Assembly (NCBI GenBank): GCA_013398615.1
Contig: VZSR01001459.1
Location: forward strand, 8,621,080 to 8,685,079
Length of the DNA stretch: 64,000 nt
DNA from: Brachypodius melanocephalos
Lineage: Eukaryota; Chordata; Aves; Passeriformes; Pycnonotidae
Reading direction: 5' to 3'
Shown: one piece after another, positions 1 through 13,300 of the stretch
Position numbering within the stretch: position 1 is the first letter of the stretch
Layout: each line of letters opens with the position of its first letter
The notes under the pieces: model-generated
The model's database searches: none
Told to the model about the DNA's origin: nothing
The model's input: only the letters and a program-made list of their open reading frames with translations
Made by a program: the position numbers and the translations under genes

Positions 1-1905
1 AGAAGCCTCTTTTTTAATCTGTAGGCTGTGAATCATTGGTGGAATCAATAGAGTGTTATCCCAAACTTCTGCTGAAGGTTTTAAGAGGTCTGTAAAAGAC
101 AGCAAAAGGCACCAGGACCTCTCTGGCTGCCTGAGACATGAACAGGGCTGGGCTGGCAGCTCTGTCCGAGGGAGAGGCTGCTCCAGGCTGGTGCAGAGTG
201 GAGGCTGAGGTGGATTTTGGTTCATTCTCCAGCTCTACTGGGCCAGAGGGAGCTCCAGCAGGGCTGAGGAGCACGGCAGGGGCTGTGAGTAACTCTGCAC
301 CAGTTATGCCTCTGTTCCTCACAGCAGATGGGGAGGCAGGGATGAACACAGCCTGTTCTGGGCTGGGGGGAGTTCTCATCTGCTGGGAGCTCTGGGTGAC
401 CACCAGAGAATTCCCACAGTGTGGAGTTCACAGCATAACAAAGGACAGCCTTGATAACTGCTTGCTGCTGTTGGTACCCAGCACCCAGAAATGTGACTCC
501 ACAGCAATATGAGCTTTTTATAGAGCTCCTAATGAAGTTGAGGAGTGTGAGTGGTTTATCTGTGGGCACTGAGATAAAGGAGTTGTGAGATGCCATCTGC
601 CTGCTTGTGCTGTGCATCCTGAAACAGCAAAGAACTCTGTTTTGCTCAGGTTTATTTCCTTGTTTGGGGGTCTTTTATCTGCCAATAAGTTTTTCTTAAC
701 TCCATTTCCCAGCTTTGCTCTTGGTTGTATCTAAAGGCAGGCATCGAAGGTTTATGGACAAGACACAGCCTTTCATTCACCCAGTATTCTTCAGGGTACA
801 CAGTTTGAGGTTAGCTTTAAATACAAAATGTTAACAGGTGTTTTGCTGTGAGACGTGACCAAAATTTGGTCACCTTTGTACAGAAACTTTTTTCTAAGTT
901 GCACAAAAACCTCACAACTGTGCTGCACTGCATCAGCACATATGTTTTGGCAATTAAAAAGCATTCTTTCTGTGATGATCTCCCATCTGCTGCTACCTCT
1001 GATAAATTTAATGCTGTTTTTGAGGACTGAAGCACAAAGATGCTTTGTTCTGGCATGTGCTGGGCAAGGAGGGCTTGAATCTCACAGGCTGCCCCTATTG
1101 TGGGTGGCTCCTGGTGAAATATATAAAGAGGTTTGGTGAAATCAAACAAGAAAAAGGAATCATGGTTTATTCATAGTTTAAAAAAATCAAACCCATATAA
1201 ACAACCCAACCCCTTTCTGCTGATCTGCATCTCTCCTGGGTGAATTTGTTTCAAAGTGATTTTTTCAGCAGCCTCATGGGCAGATGATGAAGTTTGTACT
1301 GAGTGAAGAGGCCTGGCTTCTTCATTTGCCTTTAAATCACTGCAGAGCATTCATCTACAAGTGCAAAACCCAACTGATGAGGAAAATCTGCTCCTTTCTG
1401 GGTGTCTGGTCCAGCTCCTGGTGCTGGGCTGAGAGGAGGGGAGGATGAACCCAGTGTCCCTCAGTACAGGCAAAAATGATAATCAACCCCCCCCAAAAAA
1501 AAAAATCAGATGCTATTTTGAATATATAGCTTTAAAATTGTTTGGGTTTGTTTTTCCTCGTTCTTCTCCTTAAAATTGTTAGATTTGGTTCCCTTAGCTA
1601 ATCCAAACTTGTGGAAACCCCATTGCCTCCTTCATTTTGTCTTACAGAATCTGGAATAATTCTATAGAATATATATACAAGTTCTATCTCATTCTGGCTT
1701 TGGATCATTAAGTAGCTTCTGCTTTGGGTTTTGGTTTGGTTTTTGAAGTCATGAAATAAAAAATCTGCTGGTGGCAGGGGAGCTGCTCCTGTATTTCTCT
1801 CACTGGGATTGGAGTGTTCTGGGGAGATTGGTGCTTCCAATCTGGGCAATGCTTCAGGCAAGAGAAGCAACTGTCCAGAAATGTCTCTGATCTACGAGGC
1901 CAGGG
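1..1905. other. Unique noncoding sequence, no gene seen
   Basis: Several short open frames overlap on both strands between about 56 and 617 and between 817 and 1149. None has a recognisable domain, and they overlap one another in conflicting frames, as expected by chance. The only low-complexity spot is a C8 run followed by A11 at 1487-1505. No CR1 or LTR wording was found. Confidence 0.6.
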
Positions 1906-1948
1906 AAAAAAAAAAAAACAAAACCAAAAAACCCAAAACCCAAAACCT
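1906..1948 (+). repeat. A-rich low-complexity tract
   Basis: A run of A residues passes into repeated 'aaaacc' and 'cccaaa' steps, giving a 43-bp A-rich simple sequence. It could be the decayed tail of a retroposed element, but nothing recognisable precedes it. Confidence 0.7.
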
Positions 1949-4900
1949 CACTGATATTTTTCATTTCTGAAAGCTGAGCCTTTCATTCCTCCACAAGTGG
2001 TGGTGGGTGGAAAATGATGGTGCTCAGGACACAGCTGGATCAAGGAGATGATTTTGCTGTGCCCCTGTTTCCTTGTTTCTCCATTGTCATGCACTTTTGC
2101 AGTCATTTAATACCTTGTAGGCTGATTGTGAAGTGATTGCAAAACAGAACAAGCAGGTGGCTTTGATGGTCTGGGCTCATTTTGAACTCTCTTCTTGCAG
2201 CAGCAAATGAACACAAAGCAGAGCTGAATCAGGGCCCCAAACAGGTTTTATTACAAGAGTTTATTTTTAATATGCATCAGATGAAAAGTAATATTTTTGT
2301 ATTATTGTATCACTGAAAATACCTGTAAGGAACAGCTCAGTGGCTTATTCAGGAAGGTTCAAGATATTTGAAACATTCCTGTTGTTGTGCTGTGGCATCT
2401 TTTCTCCTCAAAATGCTCCACAAAAATACATCCAGAGGGCCTGTGCTGGCACTGACCTACAAAAATAAATGAAATGTGAAGATAGTGACAAAAAACATGA
2501 GAAAATAATTTTTTTCTCTCAAATATTAAACTTGATTTGCCTGGAAGAGGTGAAGTAGCACCTTGAGGATGAGTATGGCTCTTCAGCACAAACACATGGT
2601 TCTTCTCTTGCTGCCTGGAGATGGTGGTTGGAAAAATGTAGTTGGGCAAGACCTTAAAAGTTACTAAAACCTCCAATGGTCTTAGTTTGGTTTTCTTTTG
2701 GAAGTAATTGTGGCTATTTGACAGGACTAAGCAGAGAATAAAAAGGTTCCCTTTAATCTTTCAACTCTTATTAACTGGAAATTATCAAGTTAAGGAAATT
2801 CCCATGAACAACTGCTGTCCTGCCCATGCCAATATCTCCAGACATGCTCCAGTCCATAACCATTCCACTGGTGATGGATGCAGCAGCAGTGCAGGACTGG
2901 ATGCCCCTGGGTGCAGAAAATTCCTTTATCTTCATCAGCTCTAAAATCAGTGAACAGGAAATGTTAATTTGGGAACTACAGAGTAAGGTGAAAATATTGA
3001 ACATGTGTGGCAAATAATTTCCAATGGAACTGAACACCAGGAAAAGTCTAAAATGCCTTCCTTTCCTGAAAATTGTGATTAGCTCAGGGCAAGCGCAGAG
3101 CTTAAGGAAAATTCATCTGAATGAAGTTGTAATCCTTGGCAGCCATCAATAAAATCAGGAATTTCGTGTGCTTTAAAGGAGTGCCTTTAAAAAAGAAATC
3201 CTCTTAATAAGCTTATCTTGCCTCGGGATTCAGTGGGCAGAGGAGACAAAGGCTGTATCTCAGGCAGAGTGGGAATGCACATTATGGCCTTGCAGGGGAT
3301 TCAGGCTGGGGAGTTTCTGCTGCTGCATCTCCCTGGTGCAGGTCCAACGTGTGCTGCCACAGCCACCTGCTTGTCACAGCTTTCAGAGCCCAGGCTGTTT
3401 GGAAAGGTGACAAAGAAACCAAGGAATGGTGTTTTCATGGAGCTGTGACTGTGTCAGGGGTGGTGACAATGCAGTGTCTGAGCTGGACCTTGAGGGTTTT
3501 GTCCTGGAGCAGCCTGGGGAGCTCAGTCCCTGTGATCCCTGTTTGGGTCAGTGCAATAAACACACCTGGGACAGGCAGTTCTCTATTCCCTACCTACAGA
3601 AATGTTTCTGTGTCTTCAGTTCCTAAATAAACTCAAAAGCTGATGACAATTCCCCAGCCTTAGCACGTGAGATTCCCCCAGATGGTTTCTGGATGCTCAG
3701 AAGCACTGCTGGAGACGAGCTAAGAAACATTTTACAAATAGGACTTCAAATAAAACAAAAACTAAAAGGCCTATTAGGAAAAAAAGGTGATTCTGGGTAA
3801 ATTCAGGGATCATCCACTGTGGCTGCTTCAGCCTGGCACGGGCTGGTGTGACTGCCAGACATGAGGACATTGGGAGAGCTGGGAAGGGGCAATTATTTTA
3901 ATTGAAAGGGCTTAGAAAGACCTCTTCACTCAGGGGGTACCATTAGTATTACCTCTCACCACCCAAACACATCTGGTTTCACAGATTTCACCGTTCCCTT
4001 TTCTTCCAGCCATTGCTATAAGAGAAGTGAAATCTATTTTAGAAAGGCAGCCAGGAGAACTGGATGCTAATGCTAAAATGTTCTGTTACAATTTGGTTTT
4101 CAACTGCTGCAGCACCTGCAAGAGGCTTTTAAAGGAGAGAAAAAGGAGAAAACCCCTCTGATAATTTTACTGCAAAATGGATACTTCATCTCTATAGAGA
4201 GTAAAAGTGTCATTGATCTCTGTGATAAATTGTGTCTTGGTGTCTGAAAATATAGACCTTGTTTTTTTTTTCATTATAAGGATGACCTTGCCTCTATTGT
4301 AAATCAAAAGTAACCAGGGATTTGTAGCTCTTGCAACATCTACAGGGGGGGAAAAAAATGGCTCTGAAGCTGCAGCAGATTTTGGAGCTGAAGGAAGGTG
4401 AGGGCAGAGCTCCCAGTTTCAGCAGGCTTGCAGAGGGATGGATTTCACTCCCTGCTGGAGGGATGCTGAGAGCTGCCTGCCTTCCGAAGCCTGGGATGAA
4501 AGCAGCAACACGGGAGAGTTTGGGCTCTGGCCAGGAGAGGGTAGAGAAGTGCTGATCCTCCCTTAATCAGAAGAATTTCCTGAAACTTTTTCATGCTGAG
4601 CTTCATGTGCCAGCTGTGCCCTGTGAAGAGACTCTCTCTGTTTTTTCATAAATACTGCAGTGGTGATGAAATTTGATAATTTAAAGCATTCCTCATACTG
4701 CTCCTTTTAGAGTTTGAATTAAAAACTGAACAGCAGTACCTATTTTTGTTTTATAAATGGGTGGAAGGGAAAAAGCGGTGTTTTAAACATTAAATGGTTT
4801 TAAATTGTAGCAAATTTCGGAGCATAACCTGCATCGCAGGAGCCCAGAACTGATACAGGAGAGGGCCATGGAGATGTCCTTAAAAACTGGAACTTATACA

Positions 4901-6344
4901 TGGAAATTGGAAAATCAGCCTGTTGTTCCCTAAATGAAATTACCTATTTTACTTATCACTTTCCAATTTATTTCAGACCTCAACCAAAAAAATTTTGCTT
5001 GTCCTAGAGGTGGATAAGGACTAGAGCTGGGATTAAAGGCCAGGGAGTGCTGGGTTACAGATCAATCAGATCTGGTTGGTGTGTGGGTTGCAGGGACACT
5101 TTAGGCCTGCCTTGAAGACAAGGTACAGTGAGGAGTAAAAGTCTATGACACTGTGGTCATTTCCAAATGGTGGAGCTGGATAACCATCAGACTTTTGGGG
5201 CTTTGTTAGAGCTTGACCTTGGCATTAAAACGTTGCTGTGGGGAGGTTGGGAAATGCAGATGCACGGTTTTTGTCAGGGGTACCAGAGAAATGTCTGTTC
5301 TGTGAGCCTCATGATTATGGAGGGAGTAGTGGAGGTGAAAAAGGTTGGAATTCTTCCTTTAATTCCCTTCTCAGGTTGTGGAGCATCTTTGATACAAGCA
5401 GATAATCCATTTTCCTTCTTTTTGTTGCCTGGTGCATAATCCTGCAGAGCTCACTCCTCCAGCCCTGGGCTGATTGAGGCAGGATCTTAAAACTGGAGAT
5501 CATGTTCAGGTAATTAAAGCCCACATCATTATGCACAGGCACGAGGGGGCAAATTGAGGTTCCACAGCCAGTCTCAATTCTGACATTTCCAACTTGGAAG
5601 TGGTTGACTTTGCCTCTCCATCAGTGGCAGAGAATGTGATTGCTGCTTCTCCCTCCACTCCCCTCAGGCAGAGGAAAAGTTGGATTTCTTTAATATACAC
5701 TGAGATGGAAGTGTTTTGTAGGGAAGTTGTGTAGTAACATTGCAATGGAATATTCACTGAAAATAACCCTTTTCTGTTTATTTTGGGAGTTCAGTTCCAG
5801 ACAGCTGGGATGGTCCCACAGTGGGACACATGCAGTTAGTTTACAAATCTTGCCTTTCAAACAGCACCAGCTACTTTGGGTCAATTGTTTAAAATATGCT
5901 TCTTCTGCCAGTGGCTGTTTCCCTGGAAGTTATTTTTGTGCTTCAGTGTTCTTCACAGCTACCAAAAATACTTCTGTGTAGTTTGAGTCAGAGAAGAGTG
6001 AAGATGCGCTGAACCTTGATTTATGTAACTCTCAATTAGGAACTGACAAAATGCTTCAGTTAAAGGGCAAAAATACCTCCCAAGCTACCCTGGAAAACAC
6101 AGATTGCTCTGCAAGCAATTTAAGTGGTGATACTGTGCCCACTAGGATTGTTATAATATTGATTGAGAGCCTGCACTGTCCCCACAAAGGAAATGGGGTT
6201 TGCCCACTCTTCTTGTGGCAGCAGAGGGGACAATGGGCACAGGGACATTTGGACACTGCTCTGTCATGGGACAGGGACAGGTCACCCCTCCTGTTCCAGG
6301 ATTTGATCATGGGCACAGACCTGGAATGCAAGATGTCCAAACAG
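1949..6344. other. Unique noncoding sequence, no gene seen
   Basis: Read on both strands, this stretch has no recognisable repeat family and no protein-like frame. The palindrome CTCTATAGAG occurs near 4190. Short frames at 3218-3448, 3349-3630 and 3426-3626 overlap in different phases and are taken as chance. Confidence 0.55.
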
Positions 6345-6372
6345 AAAAAAAAAAAGAAAAACCAAAAAAACC
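6345..6372 (+). repeat. A-rich low-complexity tract
   Basis: The sequence has A11 followed by 'gaaaaacc' and 'aaaaaaacc' steps. It explains the lysine-rich (+) and phenylalanine-rich (-) open frames that cross it, so those frames are not treated as genes. Confidence 0.7.
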
Positions 6373-8459
6373 AACCCTCTACTTGATGTTCAGTAGGTGG
6401 TTTTATTTCTTTTTCAATTTGTTTCTGAGCTAGAAGGCTGGGCTGTACCAAAAACCTTGGGGAAGACCTAAAGGCAGGGATGGCTCCTTGTTTTATGGAG
6501 CCTGAGAGCAGCAAGGCTGGGAGAAGTGCTGTTAAAGGAGCTCCAATCAATAACTCTATTTACAAAGAAGGCTAAATCACTGTTCTTTGAGAGTGGCATC
6601 ATGTATCATAATAAAAAGAATAACAGTCCAACAAGAAGTCCCTTTCTAGACAGTTAATGGTGAATTCTGGGAGACTGGACGTGTTCATCCCTGGATTCCA
6701 CTAGAGAGGCTGGATTTTTCCTGCAGGAACCGGTCTGTTATTGAGCTGGGTGATGTTAACAAGGCATTCAGACACAGGTCACAAACTCTTCTGTTGAGTG
6801 AGAAGACAATCAGCCAATTCTCCTCTGTTCTTCTCGTATTTTAAGGACCCTTGGCTCCTCAGGAATGATCCAGGTTCTTTCACCCAGTGGTTAACTCTGA
6901 GCAGAGTGACTTCCCTGCTCCCAGTCAGAATGCACGACTAGAGGGATTAAATGATTTTTTTTTTTTTTATTTAGTGTTTTTGAGGTGCAGAAATTGGTGG
7001 AAAATGCACAGCTCTTTGAAGTTTCCCTCTGAACCCATTCTGACAGAGCATCCAGACATGGAGGGGTGTTTACCTGACATCCTTGAGCTTGGCTGTGGAA
7101 ATCAGTTATGTTTAGGGCTTGAGCATTGAAGAAATATCAGGAGGCCAACACAGGTAAAACACTTTAAGAAAATAATTCCAACAGTTCAGTACTAGTTTGC
7201 AATTATGATGACATCGTGTCAAAATCTACTTTGAAAACTTATTAACTCATGGCTAAACAAATGAATTTTTTACTTGCTTGCATTTAACATTTTTGTTTTT
7301 TAGGGGAGGATTTGTTGTTGTTGAATAGCAATATTTCTTCTGGCTCATTCCTGAAATGTTGGTGGCTTAAACCATTTCTTCGAAAAATGCAGCAAACAAA
7401 CCCAGACTTTATCATCTTACTGGGAAAAATACCCCAGTGGGTGTTGGAAAATTTATCTGTATAAGCTAATCAGTTAAGCATTGTAAATTTGGTTGATGAT
7501 TATGGCAGCTTCATCATAATATAATTTTATTACTTTTTTTTTTTTTTTTTTATCTGAGGGATTATATGCTTGATTAGCTGTCTTTGAAGTACCTGTCACA
7601 CAGAGCAGCCACTGCACCTGTGACAGTTTGTTGTTCAGAGCCTTTGAGGAACATCAGCATGGATTTTTAGAAGCCAGTTGAATAGCCAACCCCCAGAGTA
7701 CAGTGAAATAACTTTATTAGGCAGCCTAAGTAGTGCCATTGAGTTTGTTTTGTGTGTCTTATTAAATCAGCTCAGTTAGCTGTTTCTTTTGAATCCCTGT
7801 AACTATTAAGTCCTCATTCTAGAGCAGAACAAATCTTTGATCAGCAAGGCTGTACAAATGAAGTTTCAGAGGTCCAGAGCAGAGGTCTGTTGGCTGAGCT
7901 GAGGGATGAGCAGGTTCCTTTGGGTGAGGTCTGGTTTGCTGTCCTGGAGGGATGCAGGGAATTCCTGTTCCAGCCCTGACTCTCCTGGCGCAGTGACCAT
8001 CGACTGCTGCCTCACAGGCTGGGGTGGGCTGAGGGGGCCAGCAAGAGATTCCTGAAATTATCCAGGTAATCACCACCAGGAGTGCCCTTCAGAAGAGGGA
8101 TGTACCCTTTTAAACTCCAAGGACTCAATTTTCATCAGGTTGGCAGCCTGGGGTCTCTCTGGTGAGTGGCTCCTCACCTCTGAGACACCTTCTGAGGGCT
8201 CCTGGATGTGACTTGGAATCCAAATTTTCCACATCTCAGTAGAGAACTTTGGTTGGTGGGCCTGCCTGTGCTTTGCCATGGTGTGAGCTTGGTTTGAGGT
8301 CAGTGATGAGAAATGTGGGAAGGGAGCAGGCTGGAGGATCCCAGCTCACACCCACCAAGGTTCAGGGGCTCCCTCCAGCCCCTTTCCTGCACTGCAGGTG
8401 CTTTCACACCTGGGATGTTTGTGCAGTGGATGTGGGGATGCTGAGGGGTTGTTGATGGG
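6373..8459. other. Unique noncoding sequence with a T18 run
   Basis: No gene, CR1 or LTR text is visible. A homopolymer of 18 T lies at 7534-7551, and a shorter T run lies near 6955-6968. Confidence 0.55.
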
Positions 8460-9060
8460 TTTTGAATATTCAGAACATCCCTTTAATGAGGCAGTAAGCT
8501 TATGAAGCTTGGACTAGTTATTTCTTCTGTTTTTCAGAGTAACTTGAAATTCCGTGTTTTTAGGAAAGTATTATAGAGCGGATTGAATTTCTTTTATTGA
8601 ATGAAATAATTTTTTCCCTTGAAAACTAAATGTAACAAGAATTTAATAATTCATGAATTGAGCTTCAACATCTTTTAAATAATAGATGGACTGTCATGCC
8701 AAGTTCAGCTGAAAACTTACAGAGCATACATTTTTATGTTTTTATTTGACATTTCGAAGAATTACAGAACTGCAAACATTTATTTTGTATTTTTGCTCAT
8801 TGCAATATTTTATTCCTTTCAGGTTGATTTAAGAAAGAAAACCAACACTTTAAAAAAAGTAAGTAGCTTCAGGTTCTGATGGGAAAAGAGAATAGAAGGG
8901 AAAGAAGCTCTAGGTACACATTCATAAATGATTCACTGAACTTTTGGCTGACAGATAGAGAGCTTTCATAATAACTTTGTTTATTATTTTTCTTATCAGT
9001 GGAATCAAATGTTAAATAGCTCTACTGGAAAGTGCTGTAAGGTTGACTAACAATTACACC
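8460..9060 (+). promoter_or_regulatory. AT-rich, transposon-free block (possible conserved noncoding element)
   Basis: The block is AT-rich, contains many TAAT and ATTA cores, and carries no recognisable transposon or simple repeat. It surrounds a well-formed 36-nt exon candidate at 8823-8858. Intronic sequence around alternative exons and developmental enhancers both often look like this. The assignment is inference from texture only, since conservation could not be tested. It may be nothing more than old neutral AT-rich DNA. Confidence 0.25.
8823..8858 (+). CDS. Candidate 36-nt in-frame microexon (unconfirmed)
   Basis: A pyrimidine-rich stretch ending in 'tattcctttcag' lies immediately upstream, and the consensus-like donor 'aaa|gtaagtag' lies immediately downstream. 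The enclosed 36 nt are open in phase 0 and would encode VDLRKKTNTLKK, a basic peptide; a 36-nt exon keeps frame when included or skipped. Short symmetric exons of this kind are typical of alternatively spliced neuronal microexons, but I do not recognise the peptide. In 64 kb some acceptor-donor pairs will occur by chance. If real, the window would be part of an intron of a plus-strand gene. Confidence 0.2.
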
Positions 9061-9889
9061 TCTGTCACCTTTGCTGTCTTAGTCCTTTTCAAAATAATCA
9101 GGCTGGATTTATTTTATTGGTTATTTTTCCCTCCTCCATGAAACAGAAATGATTTTCAGATGCGGTGAGCTGCAGGAGCAGTCTGTCTTTTTGTGATATT
9201 TTTGGAGATGAGGAGGATGGGGGAGCCTTTTGCTTAAAGCAATATGAACCCAAAAGTTGCCCTTGCTGCTGACTCTGTGACTTTTAGCTCTGCTGTGTCA
9301 CACCCCTGGGTGTGAGGTGTCCCAGGAGAGGTGGAGGTGGCCCTGTCCCTCTGCCCTGTGTCCCAGCTCTGTGCTGTCCCTTTTTTTAGGGATTCAGTCA
9401 AGTCAGGCAGCCCAGGTTGGCTCTTTTGGGGGTGTAGCGTTGTTTCCTCAGGACATGGACAATGTGTGAGCAGCTGAGTGTGGGTGGGGAGCTCTGAGCC
9501 CATGGGTCAGCTCCAGGAGCAGGGCATGGAGCTCTCAGACAACATAAGTTCCTGCATGGTTAAATGATCTGTTTGGCTGGTCGAGCCTCACACCATTGTG
9601 ATGAGAACTTTTGAAAACAGGCATTGTATGTATCCATACAATACATGTGTATTGATTATCATCGTAGCTATCATGGTGTTTGTGCCCTGAGTGCTTCAGT
9701 GTATCCAACAGAGGTTTAACAAAGCTGTCAAAGCAGCTTTCATGGTTCAGACAAGAAGGGAAGATGCTGGAGCCCTGGAAGGTGAGAATTGTAGGCTTTC
9801 TGTGCTAACAGGCACTGACCCTCAAAAAACCACAACATTTGACCTGAGGCCTTGGAAGAGGCTTCCAGAACTGAGTGTGTGGTTTGAAT
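9061..9889. other. Unique noncoding sequence with small hairpins
   Basis: No gene or transposon was recognised. Two overlapping short inverted repeats sit at 9623-9642 (stem ATTGTATG, loop of 4) and 9639-9654 (stem CAATACA, loop of 2). Confidence 0.5.
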
Positions 9890-10336
9890 AGAAGTGTGTA
9901 ATATCACATGGTGGAAAAGTTAGAGTTTAAGGATCTAGAATATAGTAGTACATATTAATCAAGATGGAGGATTGAGGGTGTAGGCTAAGTCCTTCTTTTT
10001 CACCTTCTTCTTCCTGGGTTTGGGTGGTATTTTGTAATTGGGTAGAAAAATCTGCATTGCAGGCCATGGGTGGTTGGTTATTGGGTTAAAAGTAAAAATA
10101 ATTTAGGTGTCATTTCATAATTGCACAGTTTGTGCTTAAAAGACCTTGGAAAGAGATAGAGACAGAGCCATTTTCTACTTTGTTAGCTAGAACTCACAAC
10201 TTGTGAGACTGTGCTATAGATAAGAATTAATGAACGCCTGAGTCCCAACATGAAAATCCATCTCTCGAGCATTTAGTCCCAGCTCTAACAGAAAAGAAGA
10301 TAAAACCCCCACATTTTAATGTCCAGGGTTCCAACA
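9890..10336 (+). mobile_element. Probable solo LTR of a passerine endogenous retrovirus
   Basis: The text from about 9895 onward matches my memory of a songbird ERV long terminal repeat. It begins TGTGTAATATC and can end in CA at 10336, or at 10313 in a shorter reading, giving roughly 420-440 bp. Promoter-like parts are in a sensible order: inverted CCAAT boxes (ATTGG) at 10037 and 10080, a TATA-like TTAAAAG near 10136, and a polyadenylation-like GATAAA near 10298. No gag, pol or env frame lies on either side, so it would be a solo LTR left by recombination. I could not find a clear target-site duplication ('agaag' before; 'aatta' or 'tttta' after), so the exact ends are uncertain. Confidence 0.5.
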
Positions 10337-13300
10337 AATTAGGATTTTAAGTTGTTAATGTTTAAGGCTTTGCTGCTCTCCCCCATCCCAATCAGGCAGA
10401 ACCCCAACTCAGCCTATTAAACAACAGAAAATCCACAGCTGAGGGTGATGCTGTGAATGTCCCAGGAGCTGCAATCCAGAAGAGAAACCCAGCCCAGACC
10501 ATTGTCAGTCTTTGGAGCACCCAACACCATGTCACAAACCCACTGCTGCTCCTGGGATTCATGACCCTGCTTTGTCATATCAGTTCCAGAGACCAGCAAC
10601 TGACTCTGGGGTGATGGATTGCCTCCTCTGTCTTGGCAAGACCTTGGTGAAATCCATGGAAAACTCCTGCAGGTTTCATGAGTAGGTAGTTCATGAAATC
10701 TGTTTTCTGTTGGTTCGAAAAGTTCTTCAAGTGCCAGAAGTGAAAAGTCTATTTTCTTCTTTTATTCCCTTGAAAGTGCACCTTTCTTTCCAACTTCTCC
10801 TTCTTCTATGCAATGGAGCTTGAGGCTGGAGTTGGTGAAAACGAAAAAATGTTATTTTCAAAGGTATTTTTTAGTGTGTCCTATTGTGAGCAGGGCCCAG
10901 TTAGAGGTTTGAAGATTTTGAAATGAATGGTGTTGCTCTGTTGCACCAAATGAGAAAATCAGGCAATGGGAGTTCCTTTGAACAGATGTGGTTGCCCTTC
11001 TGTGGAGTTGTTTATAAGAGACTCTGGATATCTCTAGTAACACTTTGGGTTGATTATTTCACTATCACTCTTTTAATTGTCCTGCTCTGTGTGCAGAACT
11101 GAAGAAGCAGAGGGGGAAGAAGTATTTAAGAACCTGATGCAGATGATTTAAGTGGTAGCACTGTGCCTGTGCCTTTGTCTCACACTATTTACAAACTACA
11201 AACTTCTCTTATTAGTCAAAGGGGAACAATCAATTTTACAGGAATCATTATCTTTCCACCAGATATTGCAAGCGTTGAAAGAGAACATTGGCACTTACAG
11301 GGTATTAACAGGCAAAAATAATTCACAAGTTCGCTGTGATAAATGTTCCCACTTGTGAAATTACAGGGAATCTGTATTCAGTTCCAGCTTGTTCCACCCC
11401 AAGGAAATGCTCTGGTAATTTGGGTGGTTACTTACAATAACTCATCAAGCTGATAATAGTGTTTATTGCACCATATGTTATCACTTAAGACTTGAACTGT
11501 AACTTTTACAATTCCATTGAAGGGGAACTAGGTGAATATGGAAATCAGAAGAGCTTGGGGTTCCTTTCTTCTCTTTTAGAATCCTGAGCCTGTTTCTTGG
11601 AGGCTCCAAAAACGAAAAAGGATTAGGAGAAATCCTATTAGCTGCCTTTTGCACCAAGCTGGGCTGATCTCGTGTAGGTCTTTTTGAGAGAAAGGACAGA
11701 AAAAGTGATTTTTAATTATTTTTTTTAATTTGAAGCTAATAAATAAGGTTTTTCTCTTCATTGCTCACAGGCTGGAGCCTTGAGAGGAGAGCCAGTAAAG
11801 TTTGGTTTCCAGCTCCATCCCAGGTTGGGCTGTTATTCCCTTGAAAACCTCACAGTTAGAGGGAAGAAGGCACAGCTTGCCCTGACTGGGTATTTTTAGA
11901 ACAGATTCACCCAAATGTTCAGGTTTTCATCAATAGTCTTGTAGCATGATTATGCCCAGAGGTATAATTTCCAGCAAAGATTCCTTGAACAAAAAGCCGT
12001 AAAAGTTCCTTATTAAAAGGAGGTCTCTGTCCCAAAACATTTCTAGCATTTGTAGTTTGAGATGCAAATTGTGTTATTTGGCATGAAACCATTTTATTCT
12101 CCTTTGTAATATCATTTAAAGCTGTGCCTCTGTGTTCACTTCTGATCAGGTTTTTTTTTTTTTCCCTTTGGTAAAATAAATCTGTTAAAATGAAAGTTTT
12201 TCCTCACTCAATCTTTTACCCAGCACCTTTCCACCCAGGATATTTCTTTTTCTCTTTAGGAACGTCACAAGCAACTCAATCCCAAGGGGAAGAGAGTGCT
12301 AATATCCAGTGGGGGAAGAAAATATTTGAGTATGGTAGTACAATGGCAGGAACATTTTGATTAAAAATGCAAGAATATTCAATCATCCTACCTGGCAGAC
12401 CATATGTACATGAAAAGCCTATCTTCATTCTGATCATTTGGGTGCTCGTTCTCAACAGGATGATTGATTGGCAAGACTCCTGTTTCTACACCTTTCATCT
12501 ATCTTCAGTACCTTCATAAATGTTGAATTAAGCAGTTTTTATGAAACTTATCATAAAATGGAGTGTTCATTGAAAGTGACTGTGACAAAGTGGGTTCCCT
12601 TACTCTTGAACTTCAACAGCAATATTGCACAATACATTTATTTCTGGCTGCCTAAAACCACCGGGTGGGTTTTCTTTTTTTTTTCCCCTTATGCATCTCT
12701 CACCCTGAGGAAATTACAGAGAGGGGAAGACTGAAGGGCTTTTGAGAAGAGCAGGAGTGTCTTGGAATGAAAATTTTGCTCTTTCTGCAGGCACTTGGAA
12801 AGCCAGACTGTTGACTTTGTGAGGTTGACTTCTTTCTTTTGTTCTTAACAATGTTTTGTTTTGGTCTGTGATTGCCTTTTCATGGAGGTAATACCTTGAA
12901 GCCTTTGTCTGTCTTGGATTATTTCATGTCCTTGGAACTGGTACAACCCTCTGATTCATGCAGATTTTGTCTGATTAAAAGTAAATCATGTTATATTAAC
13001 TCTTGCCATGCCATATCAACACAAAATAGTTGCTGACTAAAGTTAATTTTTTTTTTGTTTGTTTGTTTGTTGCTGGCATCAGATTTTGGGCTTTAGAAAG
13101 ATACTCTCCGAGGAGATTTGTAGCTGAACAAATCCACAGACAGCTTATTGCAGCTGACTAATTTCCTCTTGGGTGACCCTCATGAGCCTTCCCAAGTTAG
13201 AACTGGATAAGGATAAATTTCCCACTTCCCCTACAATGATGCACATCCAGTTGTGTTCAAATGCTCAGCATTTTTGGGCATTTTTTTTTTTCCTCTGGAG

